A stretch of 64,000 nucleotides of DNA from Strigops habroptila (GCF_004027225.2 NC_044277.2:27108995-27172994); one strand, 5' to 3'; shown: positions 38,901 to 52,487, counted from the stretch's first letter. The notes: generated by a model from the sequence alone, not told the origin. Numbers and translations are program-made.

Positions 38901-39455
38901 GTAACTTTTCAAAATCATTTCCTTGCATATGAATTCAAAAGGTCTGTTATCACAATTCAGTGGGATTATGAGCACAAATACGTGGTTTTAGGGACATGAG
39001 CATATACATGTGTTTAATACATTATCCTCATTTAAGAAGATTAATAGATAATATTAATAACTAACACATTAAAAATGTGTTAAGAGAAAGCAGACATGAT
39101 AATAAAATAATTATGGTATCTTTAGTCCAACGAGTGAATTGATAAACTATTTAGGATTACTGTCTGGTACTTCAAAATATGGTGTACAAACTAAATTGCA
39201 TAAAAGTGTTATTTGCTCTTCCATCAAAAGTGAGATAAAATCTACTAAATGTGTTGCTATGCAGCATACCAGTGATCCAGCTCTGTAAAAAAACAAAGTA
39301 CTTCAGATATTTTGAATATTTTAAAAAATCCTGTTAGCAAATGTTTAAAAGCTGCGCCTGAGACAAGCGTGGGATAGGCAAGGCAAAGTACTACTTTGAG
39401 ATAAAGTTCAAAACATAAATGTATTTGCAGAGTGTATTAAAAAGTTTTTTAAGTT
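29987..39455. other. Intergenic DNA, no gene seen
   Basis: AT-rich and repeat-poor. The longest open frame (31532-31143, minus, 129 codons) resembles no family I know. Only the 37015 tandem duplication and an A-run near 33419 stand out. Confidence 0.5.
37015..37052 (+). repeat. Tandem duplication, 19 bp x 2
   Basis: GTGGTGAGTGCAGAGCTCT is followed directly by GTGGTGAATGCAGAGCTCT, one substitution apart. Confidence 0.9.
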
Positions 39456-39594
39456 TGTTCAAGGCCAGGTTGGACAGAGCCTTGGGCAACATGGTTTAGT
39501 GCGACGTGTCCCTGCCCATGGCAGGGGGGTCGGAACTAGATGATCTTAAGGTCCTTCCCAACCCTAACTGTTCTATGATTCTATGATTCTATGA
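39456..39594 (+). mobile_element. CR1 LINE extreme 3' fragment, sense
   Basis: Starts at TGTTCAAGGCCAGGTTGGAC and runs through GGGGTCGGAACTAGATGATC to three ATTCTATG tail repeats. Only the last 140 bp or so are present, a normal 5' truncation for CR1. Confidence 0.95.
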
Positions 39595-40243
39595 ATTGCA
39601 AAGTCCTCAGAGAGAGTTCTCACACTCCACTATATATATATCTCATTCTGGAAACAGCCTGGTTACTTGAATCAGAACTTGAATGGAAGCCCAGACGCAT
39701 TTGAGAATATGTTTGTAGGATTTTCCTGTCTACAGTATGATGTTGCAGCTCATGCTCTGGCTTTGCAAAGTGCAGCTAGTGACTGGCTTTGTGAAGTGAT
39801 GCCTATAGATAGGTGAAGTACATATATTTAATATTTGTTAGGTTTCATTATTAATGTAGTTTAGAATAAACACCTTTGAAACTGTGATTGCCAATGATAA
39901 AATTCTTGACTTTCGCATGTATGAATTCTTTTGAATATCTTGTTTTCTGCTTTTAATCATCATTTAGTCCTCCATGTTAATTCGTATCTCCTAAAATAGT
40001 TTTCAGCTAAGATAGCTGTATGTCATTGCTTGCCTGATCATGCAGTTCAAAGTAGAAATACATTGCTTTCGTTAGAGTGAGGCCCCCAAAGTAGGCAGTC
40101 GGTTTAGTAGTTGTACCTGGAAGTTCAACGTTACAATTGCTGGCTCAAAGCAGAGGGCACAGATGTGCAGAACCACTGCAGGCTGCACCTGGATATTGTC
40201 AGTTCCCAAATGTACATGAAAATCAAGATCCATGTCCAAATTG

Positions 40244-40269
40244 TTTTGATAAAAATAATTTTATCAAAA
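40244..40269. repeat. Hairpin, 11-bp perfect arms, 4-nt loop
   Basis: TTTTGATAAAA, loop ATAA, TTTTATCAAAA. The arms are AT-rich. Confidence 0.85.
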
Positions 40270-40444
40270 TTCTTTTACCTTTTACATCATATTTATGTAA
40301 GTATGATAAATGTCCTTCATTCACAGACTAAGCTTTAAGGCATGCTCACGTTACTGCAACTAAATAATTTGGCATAATCCCAATTTGTTTCTTGCTGCTG
40401 GTATTTTTCATGTCTTAACTCATTCAGAATCATAGAATCAAACC

Positions 40445-40475
40445 AATAGGAGAAATGGTTTACATTTCTCCTATT
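40445..40475. repeat. Hairpin, 13-bp perfect arms, 5-nt loop
   Basis: AATAGGAGAAATG, loop GTTTA, CATTTCTCCTATT. It follows an AGAATCATAGAATCA stretch that resembles a scrap of antisense CR1 tail. Confidence 0.9.
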
Positions 40476-41514
40476 CAAATCCAAACTGACTAAGGATTTC
40501 CACAGTACGAGTGGGGCTTAGATTTGTGGTTTTATTTGAGAGTAATAACTCCACTCCTCTGTTCCTCTCCTCTTAACTGGCCTAGTAACTGTGACCATAC
40601 GTATTGGCACAAAGTTAGCATGAAGATTTGCTGCTGTGAGAAGGGCAGAAAGATGATCCTGGGGAGTACATTCAAACCAAATTCATTTAGTGAATCTAAA
40701 CCATAAAATATGTGGGGAGCGAAGAAAAAGGCTGAGAATTTGTCTGAACTTCCCCTCCTACAGGAGGGGAGATGCTAGAGTCCAGCCAGATGCATGTGGT
40801 TAGTGTGAAATCACAGTGCCACATCTCTTTTTTTTTGCTGTTGGAAGTGTTGTGCATTTAAATGTAATGCATTCAAGGCTTGCCAACATATCTGGTGCAA
40901 ACAAATTTTTTTCTAAAAAAATACACCTTCCAGTTCCGACTTCGCACTCTAAGGCAAAGAAGCACATTGAAGGGATCCAGTCAAATGGGAAGAAGTGGGA
41001 ATGTAAGTTAATCCTGTGGTTTTATGTTTCATTGCATTAAAAAAGTAAAGGTGATCTATAAGCAAGTCATTGAAGTTCTAGCATGTTGCACTAATATTTT
41101 AATGTGTAATTTGCATTAATAGTAATGTCATTAATAACATAGCAAATTAAACATGTATTCTTGTGGAAGTTATTTTACATACATACTATAATGTCCTTGT
41201 CATGCAGATAAGTACATGGAGTCTATGTCCCCATTTTTTCAACACTGAAAAAGCAGCACCTTCTTTAACAATCACGGGCCTACCCAATATGTCATATTTA
41301 ATTATTAAAATATCACAACAATATAAATTTACTGTTTTCTCATTCATAGGTCCTAATACAATCACTCACCAGAAGAAATTACATTTTTAAAAAGTAAAAA
41401 ATTTTTGCAATAATGTTTCAAAATGTTTACTTGTTAAGAGCAGGACTCACTCAGAAATATGTATAGCCCTTTTGATGGATGTGAAATTCCTGACTGAGAT
41501 TCACTATTCCTAAA

Positions 41515-41679
41515 TGCCCAGAGAAGCTGTGGCTGCCCCATCCCTGACAGTGTTCAAGGCCAGGCTGGACGGGCCTTTGAGCAACCCGGTCTAGTGGGAG
41601 GTGTTCCTGCCCATAGCAGGGGGGTTGGAACTAGATGATCTTTAAGGTGCCTTCCAACCCAAACCATCCTATGATTCTA
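41515..41679 (+). mobile_element. CR1 LINE 3' fragment, sense
   Basis: Begins TGCCCAGAGAAGCTGTGG, continues TTCAAGGCCAGGCTGGACGG and GGGGTTGGAACTAGATGATC, and ends CCATCCTATGATTCTAA. The tail carries a single repeat unit, so this copy is older or trimmed at the 3' end. Confidence 0.93.
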
Positions 41680-41736
41680 AAGTATGAATTGCTGCTTTTT
41701 TGGGGGATCTGTCTATTAAAGAGCTCTGTCCATTTG

Positions 41737-42095
41737 TGTTGGGGTAAATTTAAGACTTTACCTCCTCAGTCTTGTGCTCTGTTATGGAGGATACACTTCT
41801 AGCAGAGCAGTGCTTCTGTGGGCTCTCCCCTTACAGGTAACCGGCCCTGTCAGCATTTGTCCAATGAGGGTTATATTCCTCAGGATCCAATAAGAAGTAT
41901 TTTTTGGCATTGGTGACAGAAGCTGACTGTATAGCCTGACAGACAGAGCAGTAACTTGGCTGACAAATAACCAACATTTGTGTTTGTTATTTGATAGTTA
42001 CTTTTACCTTTTTCTGTTCTGTAATAAAGAATTTAAACATGCTTTGAAGTCAGCTCTGTGTGCACGATTCAATTCAGAATTGATCTCCAAGTAGG
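41737..42095 (+). mobile_element. Candidate retroviral LTR-like segment
   Basis: Starting at TGTTGGGGTAAATTTAAGAC, the segment includes CAGGATCCAATAAGAAGTAT, then a pyrimidine-rich tract leading to GTAATAAAGAATTTAAAC with the poly(A) hexamer at 42023-42028 and CAGCTCTGTGTGCACGATTC beyond it. This U3-R-U5-like layout and wording resemble avian ERVK-type LTRs as I remember them. The 3' end and any target duplication are not resolved. Unique-sequence DNA with a chance AATAAA is the alternative. Confidence 0.4.
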
Positions 42096-42938
42096 AAATT
42101 ATAAAATTTATTTTGGAAGAATTCACAGACATTTGAAAGGGTTCACATCAGCCTTTAAACTTCTTTTGAAAAGAACATTGGAAATGAGGTGTGAGGAAGA
42201 GTATGATTTTTTTATATATATAATATTGTGATTGCTTTGATATTCTATATGAGTGACTATCATTTGTACAATTTATTGCAAATTTGTGCCTAAACCATGA
42301 GTGCTACATCATGAACAGAAAATTAATGAAAATTTAATTCCCCACAAGACCAAGTCTGCTTGACCCAAGAAACACAACCGGAGTATTGCTTAAAGAGGAG
42401 GATACTGCATAAGGGTACATATGCACAAATCCTCCTGGAAGCTGCTCCACTTCCACTGGCATTGCTGCTACCACAGGTGGCTGGCTGGAAAGGCAGCCAG
42501 CCTGTATCTGTGTTTGTAAGGAGCCAGGCAGAGAGAACTGCAAGGAGCACACAAGGGAAAGCTGCTCATGCCTGGAAGGAATTGCAAGCAGGGCGAGACG
42601 CAGGCTCCCATGGGCCTGACTTACTGCTGTTCCTCATCTTTGCTTATTATTCAAACTTAGGCAGAATGCTGATGCTTTGATTGAATATGATTTTGCATCC
42701 TGCCTCTACTCCACTGAAGTACAAATGACTATATAATGTCACTCAGCTGCAGGAAAGGTTATTTATACATGAAGTTGGCAATAAACAGACTATGCCACAA
42801 GCCACAATAGTGAAAAAGTGTAGAAACATAATTAAATGGCAGTATTTAACAATATTTTTAAAATCACAGGCATGTTGCAAAATCGCTTTGTGTCCAAGTG
42901 ATTTTTTGTTCAAAAGAAAGAATTTATCTGAAAGAAAT

Positions 42939-42970
42939 TTTTAACTCAGAGCTCTTTTAACTCAGAGCTC
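42939..42970 (+). repeat. Perfect tandem duplication, 16 bp x 2
   Basis: TTTTAACTCAGAGCTC is repeated head to tail without any change. Confidence 0.92.
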
Positions 42971-45900
42971 TGTCTTTCATCAGCAGTACACAGTCTCACT
43001 AGTAGTGAGAGCCATTATTATGATGAAGTTAAAATGAAGTAAAAAGACAAAAATACCTGAGCATCAACTATGATGGTAGTAGGTGGGATAAGCTAAGTTG
43101 CAGGATATGGATGATGCTAAGTTCTGTTCATGTTTGGCAATATTTGCAGTGGTGGCATTGATGGCAATCCTTTTTGTTTTGTTGATATTGTGATTTTTAT
43201 ACAATTCTTTTTTCTTTGACACTTGAAAAACACATCATTCTGTTGGCACACTTTCGTAGTACTGCATTCCTGACACTAATAGAATAGTATGTTGCCTATA
43301 CATTCTGGGTTTTTATCTTAGTTGTAAGTTTACGGACAAATACAAGAAGAAATCAGCTTTCAGCGCAAAACATTTACAAGGTGATTAGATACTTGGGTTC
43401 TGCATTTGCCGCTGAAGCAGGGACTGTTCAGATCAGTCACAATAACCCTCTTGTGCATTGAAACTGTCTCAAACTGTATTTGTATTTCGAATCAATAGCT
43501 GCCCTGTAGCCAAGGTTACTATGGCACATCACAAAAGCCAGAAACAGAATCTCAGAGCTGAAGGTTGTTAGAAACAGGATAGATTTGTAGTGCATCACCT
43601 ACAATGGGATGTAGTCAACAATGTATGTGCATCTATAAAATGAAAAAGGGATGAAATGTGATGTGTTAAATTCAGACAGATAGGAAAGGGTAGTGCTAAT
43701 CACATTGCTACTGTTGATTTGTTTTTTCTTTCAAAAATTTTTTTTTCTGTTCATTTGTTCCCTGCCATTCTCTTAATCTTCTGTTCTTGGTCCTTTCTTC
43801 CTTGCAGGCTCACAAGGCTACCTGAGGTTTTGCTGCTTCCAGTGTGCCATTGTTGAACATTTTAGAACATTGCGTTTCTGATGCTTTTTTTGGCCACTGA
43901 AACAAGAGTCAGTGTTCAGATTAACAGCACTTCTTGATACCACCATGTTGCTGCACAACCCGTTTGGTTGCCAGAGTTATGAAGTGGACCCTACGTGGTC
44001 CTATTGTTTTTCCAGTCTTGGGACCATGAGAGCCAATGGAAAAACAATTCAGCTACCGTAAATGCTTGAAAACTTTCCGGTTGTGTTTGCCTTAGCAAGA
44101 GGAAGTGCTGGAGCTTTTTGTGTGACCAGTGGAATATGTTTTCAACAGATTTCATTTTATATTGAACATGGACTCAATAAATGCTGCACTGCTTTTCAGG
44201 CTGGGTTGTTTAAAATATTTCTTAGTAACTTTTCAATGTGACATTTCAATTCAGAACTTATATTTTTTGGAAAGCAGAAGCAGATTTCTCTGGGGGTAGA
44301 GTGTTATGTGTTAGAAGAGTTTGGAAGACAGTTTTTTCTACCAAAGAGGAACATGTGGTGCAAAACTATTCAACAGCTTTTTAGAATCATGGTGAAGATA
44401 GTTCTTTTCCTTTTTCATCAGAGTTGTTGGAAGAACATCTCATTCTCTGAGACTGCCTCTACAGTAATTTCATACTTATTTTCCTCAATCATTGATGTTC
44501 TCTTTCACTTACATGTTTTTTACCTGATTCTTGAGGGATGCAGAGGGAAGAATGATGCAAGAAGACCAATTTACTTGTGTACCCCAATACTGTATGAGGC
44601 AGAAAGCAGGAATGTATAAAATGTTTGTATCTTTGAGCTTGACTGGAGACTGTCACCCAAACTGTTCTAAAGAATTGCTTCAATACCAGGTGTAGGCAGT
44701 AGAAATAGCCAGTCTTTCATCAGATACATTTCTGACTTTGACAGTTTTCAGCTGTAGTAATTTTTTCCTAGTTTTTAACAGATGCCAAGGAATGATACTG
44801 GGGCTTTTGTCTGGGGTTTTTTTATTATGTTTTGTTAGCTGCTGAAAAGCAGTGGGATCCTGTATGCTGGATGTGGAGAACAAAGAAATTTTTTGGGGTG
44901 TTTCCTTCTTTTTTGTTTTTCAGTTTAATTTCTTCATTTGACTGAAGAAGTTAGACACGTGCATGAGAAGCATGTATCTATACCTGAAACCAAATGAACA
45001 TAGATCTCCTAATTACCTCAGTAATCCTTCTGAAGGCTGTAGGATTCAAGCAGTGTGTAAAGGCTTTGAGAGAAGACCTGACGAAGGGCAGTATGCTTTT
45101 GACCGTGGGAATGGAATGACAGTGGCACTGGTTGCTTCAGTTCACCCACAAAGGATGTTTTTTAGAAATGCTTATTTATAATTGTCCCAAGTTTTCAAAA
45201 CTATCACTGCCATGCACTATGTTATGCATATTCTTGTTGGTAGGCAACATTTGAAGGTGCATATTAGAGAAGAAGTAGACCAGATATTTTTGTAACTGAA
45301 CTTTTCTCTTATTTACCCCTTTGAATAAAGGGAATATGTGGCCTTTCGTAGATTGTTTTTGATCTTATACAAGCTGGGGCTGGAAATGGGCAGAAAGACA
45401 GTCAAGAAGTATACTGTTCTCCAAGGTGTAACAGCGCATTTATTCTTTCTGTCTGCTGTGACACAGTTGTTCTCAGCCCTGGAGTTCTGTGACTCCAGAA
45501 CAACCCATTGCAGCATTGTGGGAAACACACTGAATATTCTTTCCCTCAACAGCGAGGAATGGCATTTCTAAAACATGTATTTCGAGGGACTTCCTTGTAA
45601 ATCTCTCTTAGTCAGCCATCGGCATCAGCCGTACCCCATCAATATTCTAGGCACTTTCATGCAAAAAATTGTGACGATAAGTAATTTGGCGTATCAAGTA
45701 ATGGGGGAAAGTTCTTCATGTGTAAAAACCTGTGAATTATTTTATGGCTGTAAGAAACATCTTGTAGATAAGTAAGATAAAAAAAATGGCTTTACTCTTC
45801 ATTGATGTTTATAGTTCATGTTGTGACTTCTGATTTTTTTGTCAGTTAAAAATGATTTTCTTTCTTTTGCCACAAAGCAAACAAAACTCCTCTGTCAGTC

Positions 45901-48900
45901 AAGCTCATTCTTCACTTAATTCCCCAAGCCATGAAAAAACTTGTTTTCAGATTAAACCGTGTGTGTAGAAATGTTAATGTTTTAGGGGGGTTTTTCCCTT
46001 TTCTCCCCTGTTGTAATTTTTAATCACGTTAAATATACTTTTCAGGGTAGGCTATTGGGAGAACTGTTGAGTACCTAAAATATATAAGAAAATGGGATGG
46101 AGGAGAATAAACACAGTTCAGCTTCTAAACAGTCACAGGTTGAATTTTATCCTTTTATATACTGTAAGATCGCCTTCAGAAATTGGTATCAGACAGATAA
46201 TGCTGTAATTCTGTAACTTAAATGTAGTCATAATCTAAACTTCAAACCTCTCAGTCACAGGACTGATCTCTCTGTTGCATGTGCTGTTCTATTTAGTTGA
46301 AAGTGTGATTATAAGTTAAACTAGACAAGCTGACTTAAAGTGTAAGTCTATCCTCAGATGGAAGCTACTGCCCCTTCAGTAAGTGAATACTGAAGCTCAA
46401 GTACAAGGCAGTAAATGGCTGAACACCATATTCCAAAATGAGGTAGATCAAGTTCATTTCAACCACCAAGGGAAAAATAAGCCAAAGTGACTGATAGTGA
46501 TATCTCAAGTCCCTCTACCATGACAATAAGTATTTGTCACATCATATGCAGTATAAGTAGCTTTATCTTTTACAGGATGTGAACTCTTGAATGAATTCAG
46601 CTGGGATGTACAAATGCAACAAATAATTTGGAGGACATCATTATTTCAGTTTCTGCATTTGGCACATTTTCAAGAAAGTTTGCAGTGTGTGAAGTATTTA
46701 AAATAGCAGATGGTGGGGTAAAGTGAAATAATGATGTATTTTTTTGGAACCACCTGCCCAACATATTCAAGACTTTAAAGTTTTATTATGTGGGCTGTCC
46801 CATGCTCCTTCCAACTGAATATACATATGCTACTGTAAGAAAAGTAATCTATTACTTTTCAATGTCACCAAATTTTGGAGCAAGATCTAAGCAGTAGTTG
46901 ATAATTCTCTGCATGTAGTTCTTTCTGCATGTAATTCTCTGCCAGAATTTCTCATTAGGTTTTTCCACAGAGCCAGTCCTCTTCAGACCCTTTATGTCCC
47001 ATGATAAATATGTTCCTGTTAGCAACTAATTGTCAACCCTATCTTTTTGGTATGTTTGAAGTGGCTACAAATAAACCACTGACAAAAGACAAATACACAT
47101 ATTTTATGAATTTAGGTGTGTTTCAGCACTGCTTCAGCACTTTCATATCTAATCTGGAGTCTTAAGGTTCCTTCGTTAGGTTCTGCAGGAATGCTGCTCC
47201 CAGGAACCTTTCCTATGTTTCTTCTTTTGCTTCCTCCTCTTATTATCATCCAATTATCTTCTTATCAGGAATTGGAAAGTCTTCCAGTTTTTAAGGAGCT
47301 GGGAAAGACTATTATAACTGCAGTGGTTTAGTAGCTGTCACCCAGCCTTCACAAAATCTGTATGCAATACATCTTCTATTTTAGGAGATACCAGTTCTTC
47401 CTGGAATGGGAAGGAAAAATTGGGGGGTTTCCAGATTTAGGATGTTGGTACACTAGCAGGAATAGAGCAACAAAAACAACTGCAGGTAGAGGTACTCTTT
47501 GAATGAAGTGGTACAGCAATACCAGGGTAACTCCTCTGAAGTTCAAGGGATATGAGCTAAGGATTTTCTCTGCTCTGTAGAAACAGGGTCTGAAAGTCAT
47601 TAGAAGTAAGGAGCTTTAGAGCAAAAAGAATAAGTAAAAGATGTAGAAACCAGCTTTATATTGATAATTTTAATGTCTGACAGCTAACTGAAATTCAACT
47701 GTGCTGCTAATATGAAATTATTCCCAGTATGCCAAGGCCAAAAAAGTAACATAGTGAATGATCTATGTATATTTGCCAATATATAGGTATGTATGTACAT
47801 ACACAATAGAGCTGACTATATGCATTAGTGGTTTTTAAAGCCATAGTCATGATGTACCAGATGTGCTGAATGAAAAAGATCAGTGCTGCTGCAAGTGGAA
47901 AACATCTCATTGCTGCTACAAATAAAAACCCGTAGGTGTAGTATAGCACAAAAAAGGGGGAGAAAGTGGTGTTGTCTCCTCCCAAGTTCCTAATCTTTCC
48001 TGTAGTGGCCTAAGAAGGACCATGCCAGAACTACTTTTGCTCTTCCAGTCATGATGCTTCAGCTATTTCTCCCGGAGGCAGTAGATGGCAGTTTTCAGCC
48101 ACTTTACTCGGCTACCTCTCCATGGAGAAAAAAAAAACCAAAAAACATTGCCTATAGAAAACAAGTGCTAATACACTTATGAAAATTCTTGGCAACCATG
48201 GCTTTTAGAAGAAAATCTTTCTATACTTTACTTCCAAATTGGCACCATCCTGAGAGACTGAAGTCTGTAAAGAAGACAAAAGCTTTACTCCAAGATTTTT
48301 TTAACTTGTGGGAAAAAATTCTACACAAAGGAAAGACAAAAAAAGTCCCGCAAAACATGTATAAAATATCAAATTCATCTGCTTTCATTAAGCAAGTTGA
48401 ATCATTATTTAAATCTCACCAGTTTTATTCTTTTGTGTATGACGGCTATTCCATACAGGAAACCTGCTGACGTTTGCTACCAATGTTCTCACTTGGAAAA
48501 TTACTTTAAAATATGTGATAGAAGAGCAAGTATTTATGCAGTGTAAAGAATAATAGTGACATAGTCTTACCTGTTGGAAAACAGTTTACTGCAATGTATT
48601 TTCTCAAGAAAAAGGGAAAGAAAGGTGCATTTTGTTCCTTGTTCTAATTACCAGTGCGTGGAGATGTTTGGTCTATAATAATCTTCTAGGGGGAAAAAAA
48701 AAAAAGAGGGGGGAGTTAAATGTCAGGTTTTATTTTTAGGAAGTCAAGAATACTATGTTTTCAGATTAATTCAATTGTTGAAAGTGAGTAGCTTGGATCT
48801 AAATTTGTCCTATTTTATGTGTCTGTGCAGGTTTAAATGCTTGTTAAAAACAAACTCCTTGTGAAGATAATTGTAGGTAGCATTGGTTTCTAAATCCTTA

Positions 48901-51707
48901 CTGTTATACTGGAAGAAATATTCTCTATCACATGCAGGTTAATTAGTTCATTCCCCAAATACTGTGCTGTCAAGTACTGATTGTTCCCATGTAGCCCATT
49001 AGAAACATCCTCTGAACCGCAATATCTTGTAAAGAGTGACTCCAAGGTGAAGTCAAACAGACTTAGTGTTCAGTCTGTTTTCTTCCAGGCTCATCCTGCT
49101 TCCACAGGATATCTTCATACAGGATATCCGGCACTATATTGGAAAACTAACTTTGTAGTTCAGCAAATGATGATGTTTCATCTCAAAGAGTAGGGATTTC
49201 CTGAATTGAGCTTGCAGAACTCTTGAGAAAGGTGCCACTCCATCATTCCCTGCACAGTCAAATTGTTATCACTGTAACACTTCTGCTGTGACTTCCCTAT
49301 GAGTCAAGAACCGGCAGCTAAATCTGGCTCCTATCCTTTTACCTTAGGGTGACCTAGGATTGTCTTTCACAAGCTGCATTTGGAAATCATGTTCTGTATT
49401 AACATTGCTTTAAGAGGGAAAAAAACCTCTACCCAAACATGCAGTAGGCTAGGCAATACTTCACAGGTTTTACTGCACTATGAGTAAAGGTAAGATAACT
49501 GGTGACCACAGCCTGGTGCTGCCACATCTAGGCTAGTTTTTAACCAGCTGTGTTGGGTATGTATTCTGTACCAATACTTACCCAAAAGTGAGTATCATGT
49601 AGGCTGAGATATAGTATCATTGAGATATTGTGAAATAGCCTTCCAGCTGTAACACAGTAAATAATTTGCATTGATACATGAATCCCCAGGATCACCCAGT
49701 TTCAGGTTGCCTTTGTTGTTTGGCTCAGTTCAGTATCTTTTAACAGAGCATTTATCAGTGAATTTAATTTGATCAGGCCTTTCTCCAGTAGGAGATAACT
49801 AATGTTTTATGAACACTGTGACATAAAATCTTGCATTTTTCACAGACAAAGCACAGCATCCCTAAATGGCTCCTGGTCCTGAAGGGAGATACAAAGCACC
49901 TTCAGTAGATGAATCTAGGAAGAAAAAAGCATTAATTTAATAGAATTCAAAATCACAGAGGAGAACTATTGCTTCTATGGTACATCCTGTGTCTGCCCAC
50001 AAGCACTTCAAGGTTCCACTGAAGATCATTGTTTTTCTCTCTTTCTTCTCTCTCTGTTCTCTTCTTAAACTCCCCTGTTCTCTAGACATGTCAGCATTTT
50101 CTCTTTCTGATTGTCTGCCTCATTAATGTAACTGAGTTAAACTCAGTGCAGGTTTCTTTTCAATCTGTGCTAGACTGAAGATTGCAGTTTTGCCCAAAGT
50201 ATATCTGTTCATTTGGTTGGTATTTTTCTCCCAACTACATCAGTTAGCTAAAAGAAAGAGATCTCCCTTCAAATCATGCTTTCCTAATGTAGTCAAACCA
50301 ATCTGTTGTCTTCTAATAGAATAACAGAGCTACTAGTGGAAATGATAGCATTATTCTTAGCATGCCAATCTGAATTAACATTTTTATTCTTGAGTGTTTA
50401 CTTTGTGTTACCACAAGTTATTTTAAGAGCATTAAGAACAAACTTCCTTGAGAAATGTTGTTTCCATGCATAATTTCAGGTAAAGCTTTAAAACTGCATG
50501 ACTTCATGTTGATTTAATGACAGATCTTTTGGTTCCATAGATGTGGCCAAATCTAATATATCACAAAAATAGTCATTATCTGCCCCTTTAAACTGTGTCT
50601 GATTTAATTTCTCTCTAAGTTTTACTTACCTAGAATCAGATGTCACCAGCATCCCTCCTCAAACCTAGATAAAACCTAGGTTAAGTTCAGTTTTCTCAAA
50701 GGTGAATGTTAGTGTAGATATCAGGTTTTGTGAGATTTTGAACTGTTCTTAGGAACAATAAGTATAAAATAGGGTATGTCTGCATTCCTTTCTGCAGATC
50801 TAGCTATGTTTCTTTCTGCTGCAAGGAGCGATTTTGAAATGGACTACAGGGCACCAGACTGGAGATCACTACTCCTAAAACCTTTTGCACTTTGATATGT
50901 TTGTCAGCACAAGTTTCTCCGCCAGTGCTAGCACCCAGCTGCACAGTACTGCTGCCCACCCAACCCTTCCTGATCCCTCTGTAAAGCTGCAGTGTGCCAT
51001 CTCTGTGTGAATAGCATCGTGCAAATTTATAGCATTGTATGAATGCTTTGTACTTATTACCTTCTTCTGTTTCAGCTTTTCTCTCTTCATAGCTGTATCT
51101 TGGGTTAATTCTTTGTGTCTTCACATCAGAGAAGAGTAACTCATCGCTCTTAAAATTGCTGAACAGCTTTCATTACACTTAGTGGAGCATTTCCAAAGAG
51201 GGAGGAGGGAAAAGTGAGATGAATAAATTTATAAGTACAAGACTGCCCAAGGAAAAGGTTATTATTGTCACCCTTTACCAAAGTTCAGTGTAGCCAAAAC
51301 AGGGTAGGTAATAATCTTTTACAGGAATTTTGTTTGTTCTTCTGCTCTTACCACACTCCTACATCTTCAGTATACATAGGCCTAAGCCGTGGACTTTGGA
51401 ACAAGAACCAAGCCTCCTTCACTACACACACTTGCTGCATGCCATGAGCCATGCTTCAAGGTGGTGGATTCAAATATTTTCCAACTCATATGATTAAAAG
51501 GTCTATGTGCCAAAAGAGTTTATCTATCTCCTTTTTTCCATTACTAAAATATATCACCTGTGAGCTAGTGAATTTATTTGAGCAAAGTTTCTCATGCTTG
51601 ATGTGGGGCCATTTTAAATGCAATTTTCCTTATTCCTAGTCATCTGTCATTAGTTGCCAATAAGAAGACTAAACACAGAAATTATTCTATTCTGATTCAC
51701 TGTACAG

Positions 51708-51743
51708 TCCTTCCTTCCTCCCTCCCTCCCTCTCTTCCTCCCT
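51708..51743 (+). repeat. (CCTT/CCTC)n polypyrimidine microsatellite
   Basis: TCCTTCCTTCCTCCCTCCCT and onward, purely pyrimidine for 36 bases. Such tracts can form triplex DNA. Confidence 0.9.
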
Positions 51744-52453
51744 ATGATTCTTGCCATTGATCTTTATTTTTAGGCAGCAGAAACCTGGCAATGAGCTATA
51801 GCTTTTTGTATAGCTTTTTAATACTTCTAACAAAAAATGTTAGTGGGATTTGAGCTCTGGACGAACAGTAGATTTTCACTATTGCTTATATCTGTCTAGT
51901 ATCTAGATACATAAAGATACATAAAGTATGATAAGGTGCTGTTCAATACCTTCTGGACTGCAATATTGAAGAGTGTGTTTGCAGGAATATATCTGAAGCA
52001 TGGCAGACAATCTGGATTTTAATCTTTCAAGGCTATTGGTGAGCATCAGTGTTCAAAGTAACAGAATTAAATTTTACTGGACATAAGGCATGGCAGTGGT
52101 TAACAATTTTTTAGAGATTTCAGTTCTTGGACTAATATTCCACGTCTCCCAGTGGAACCATATATTGATAGAACTGATTTAAACTGGGCTTTAAAGACTC
52201 CATGTAAGATTGAAATTATCCAGGCAGTTAATTTCATGTGACATTGTCGAGAATAATGTAGGTTGTGTAATGTGTAAGAGTTGTGCTGTTAAAATGAATG
52301 TCTACAGCACTCTGCCATGAATCACTGTAGACATACTGTGGCCAGAGTAAGGTACTATTAAATAGTTTGTACTGAGCTCCAGATACTAACGCATAATTAT
52401 TTTAAGCCATAAAAATCTCGTCATTACTAAAAGCATTTGGTATGCTCTTATTA

Positions 52454-52456
<3 letters not shown>

Positions 52457-52485
<29 letters not shown>
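52457..52485 (+). repeat. A29 homopolymer
   Basis: Twenty-nine consecutive A bases followed by GAAAGAGG. The sequence before it does not look like a known retroelement or processed transcript and has no AATAAA in the preceding 40 bp. Confidence 0.95.

Positions 52486-52487
<2 letters not shown>

Larger units (their letters stand above)
42096..52456. other. Intergenic DNA with one possible noncoding exon
   Basis: No recognisable coding exon. A GC-richer patch at about 42360-42620 has open frames on both strands, which argues against any one being real. A splice-acceptor-like site at 43807 with an AATAAA at 44176 is treated as a finding. Confidence 0.45.

Noticed and set aside
47707..47985. 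Hydrophobic 92-codon frame, minus, considered as a transporter exon
   Set aside because: The hydrophobicity comes from T/A-rich codons. No conserved transporter motif and no fitting splice sites were seen.
52457..52485. A29 run as the tail of a processed retrocopy
   Set aside because: No poly(A) hexamer just upstream and no coding similarity in the preceding kilobase.
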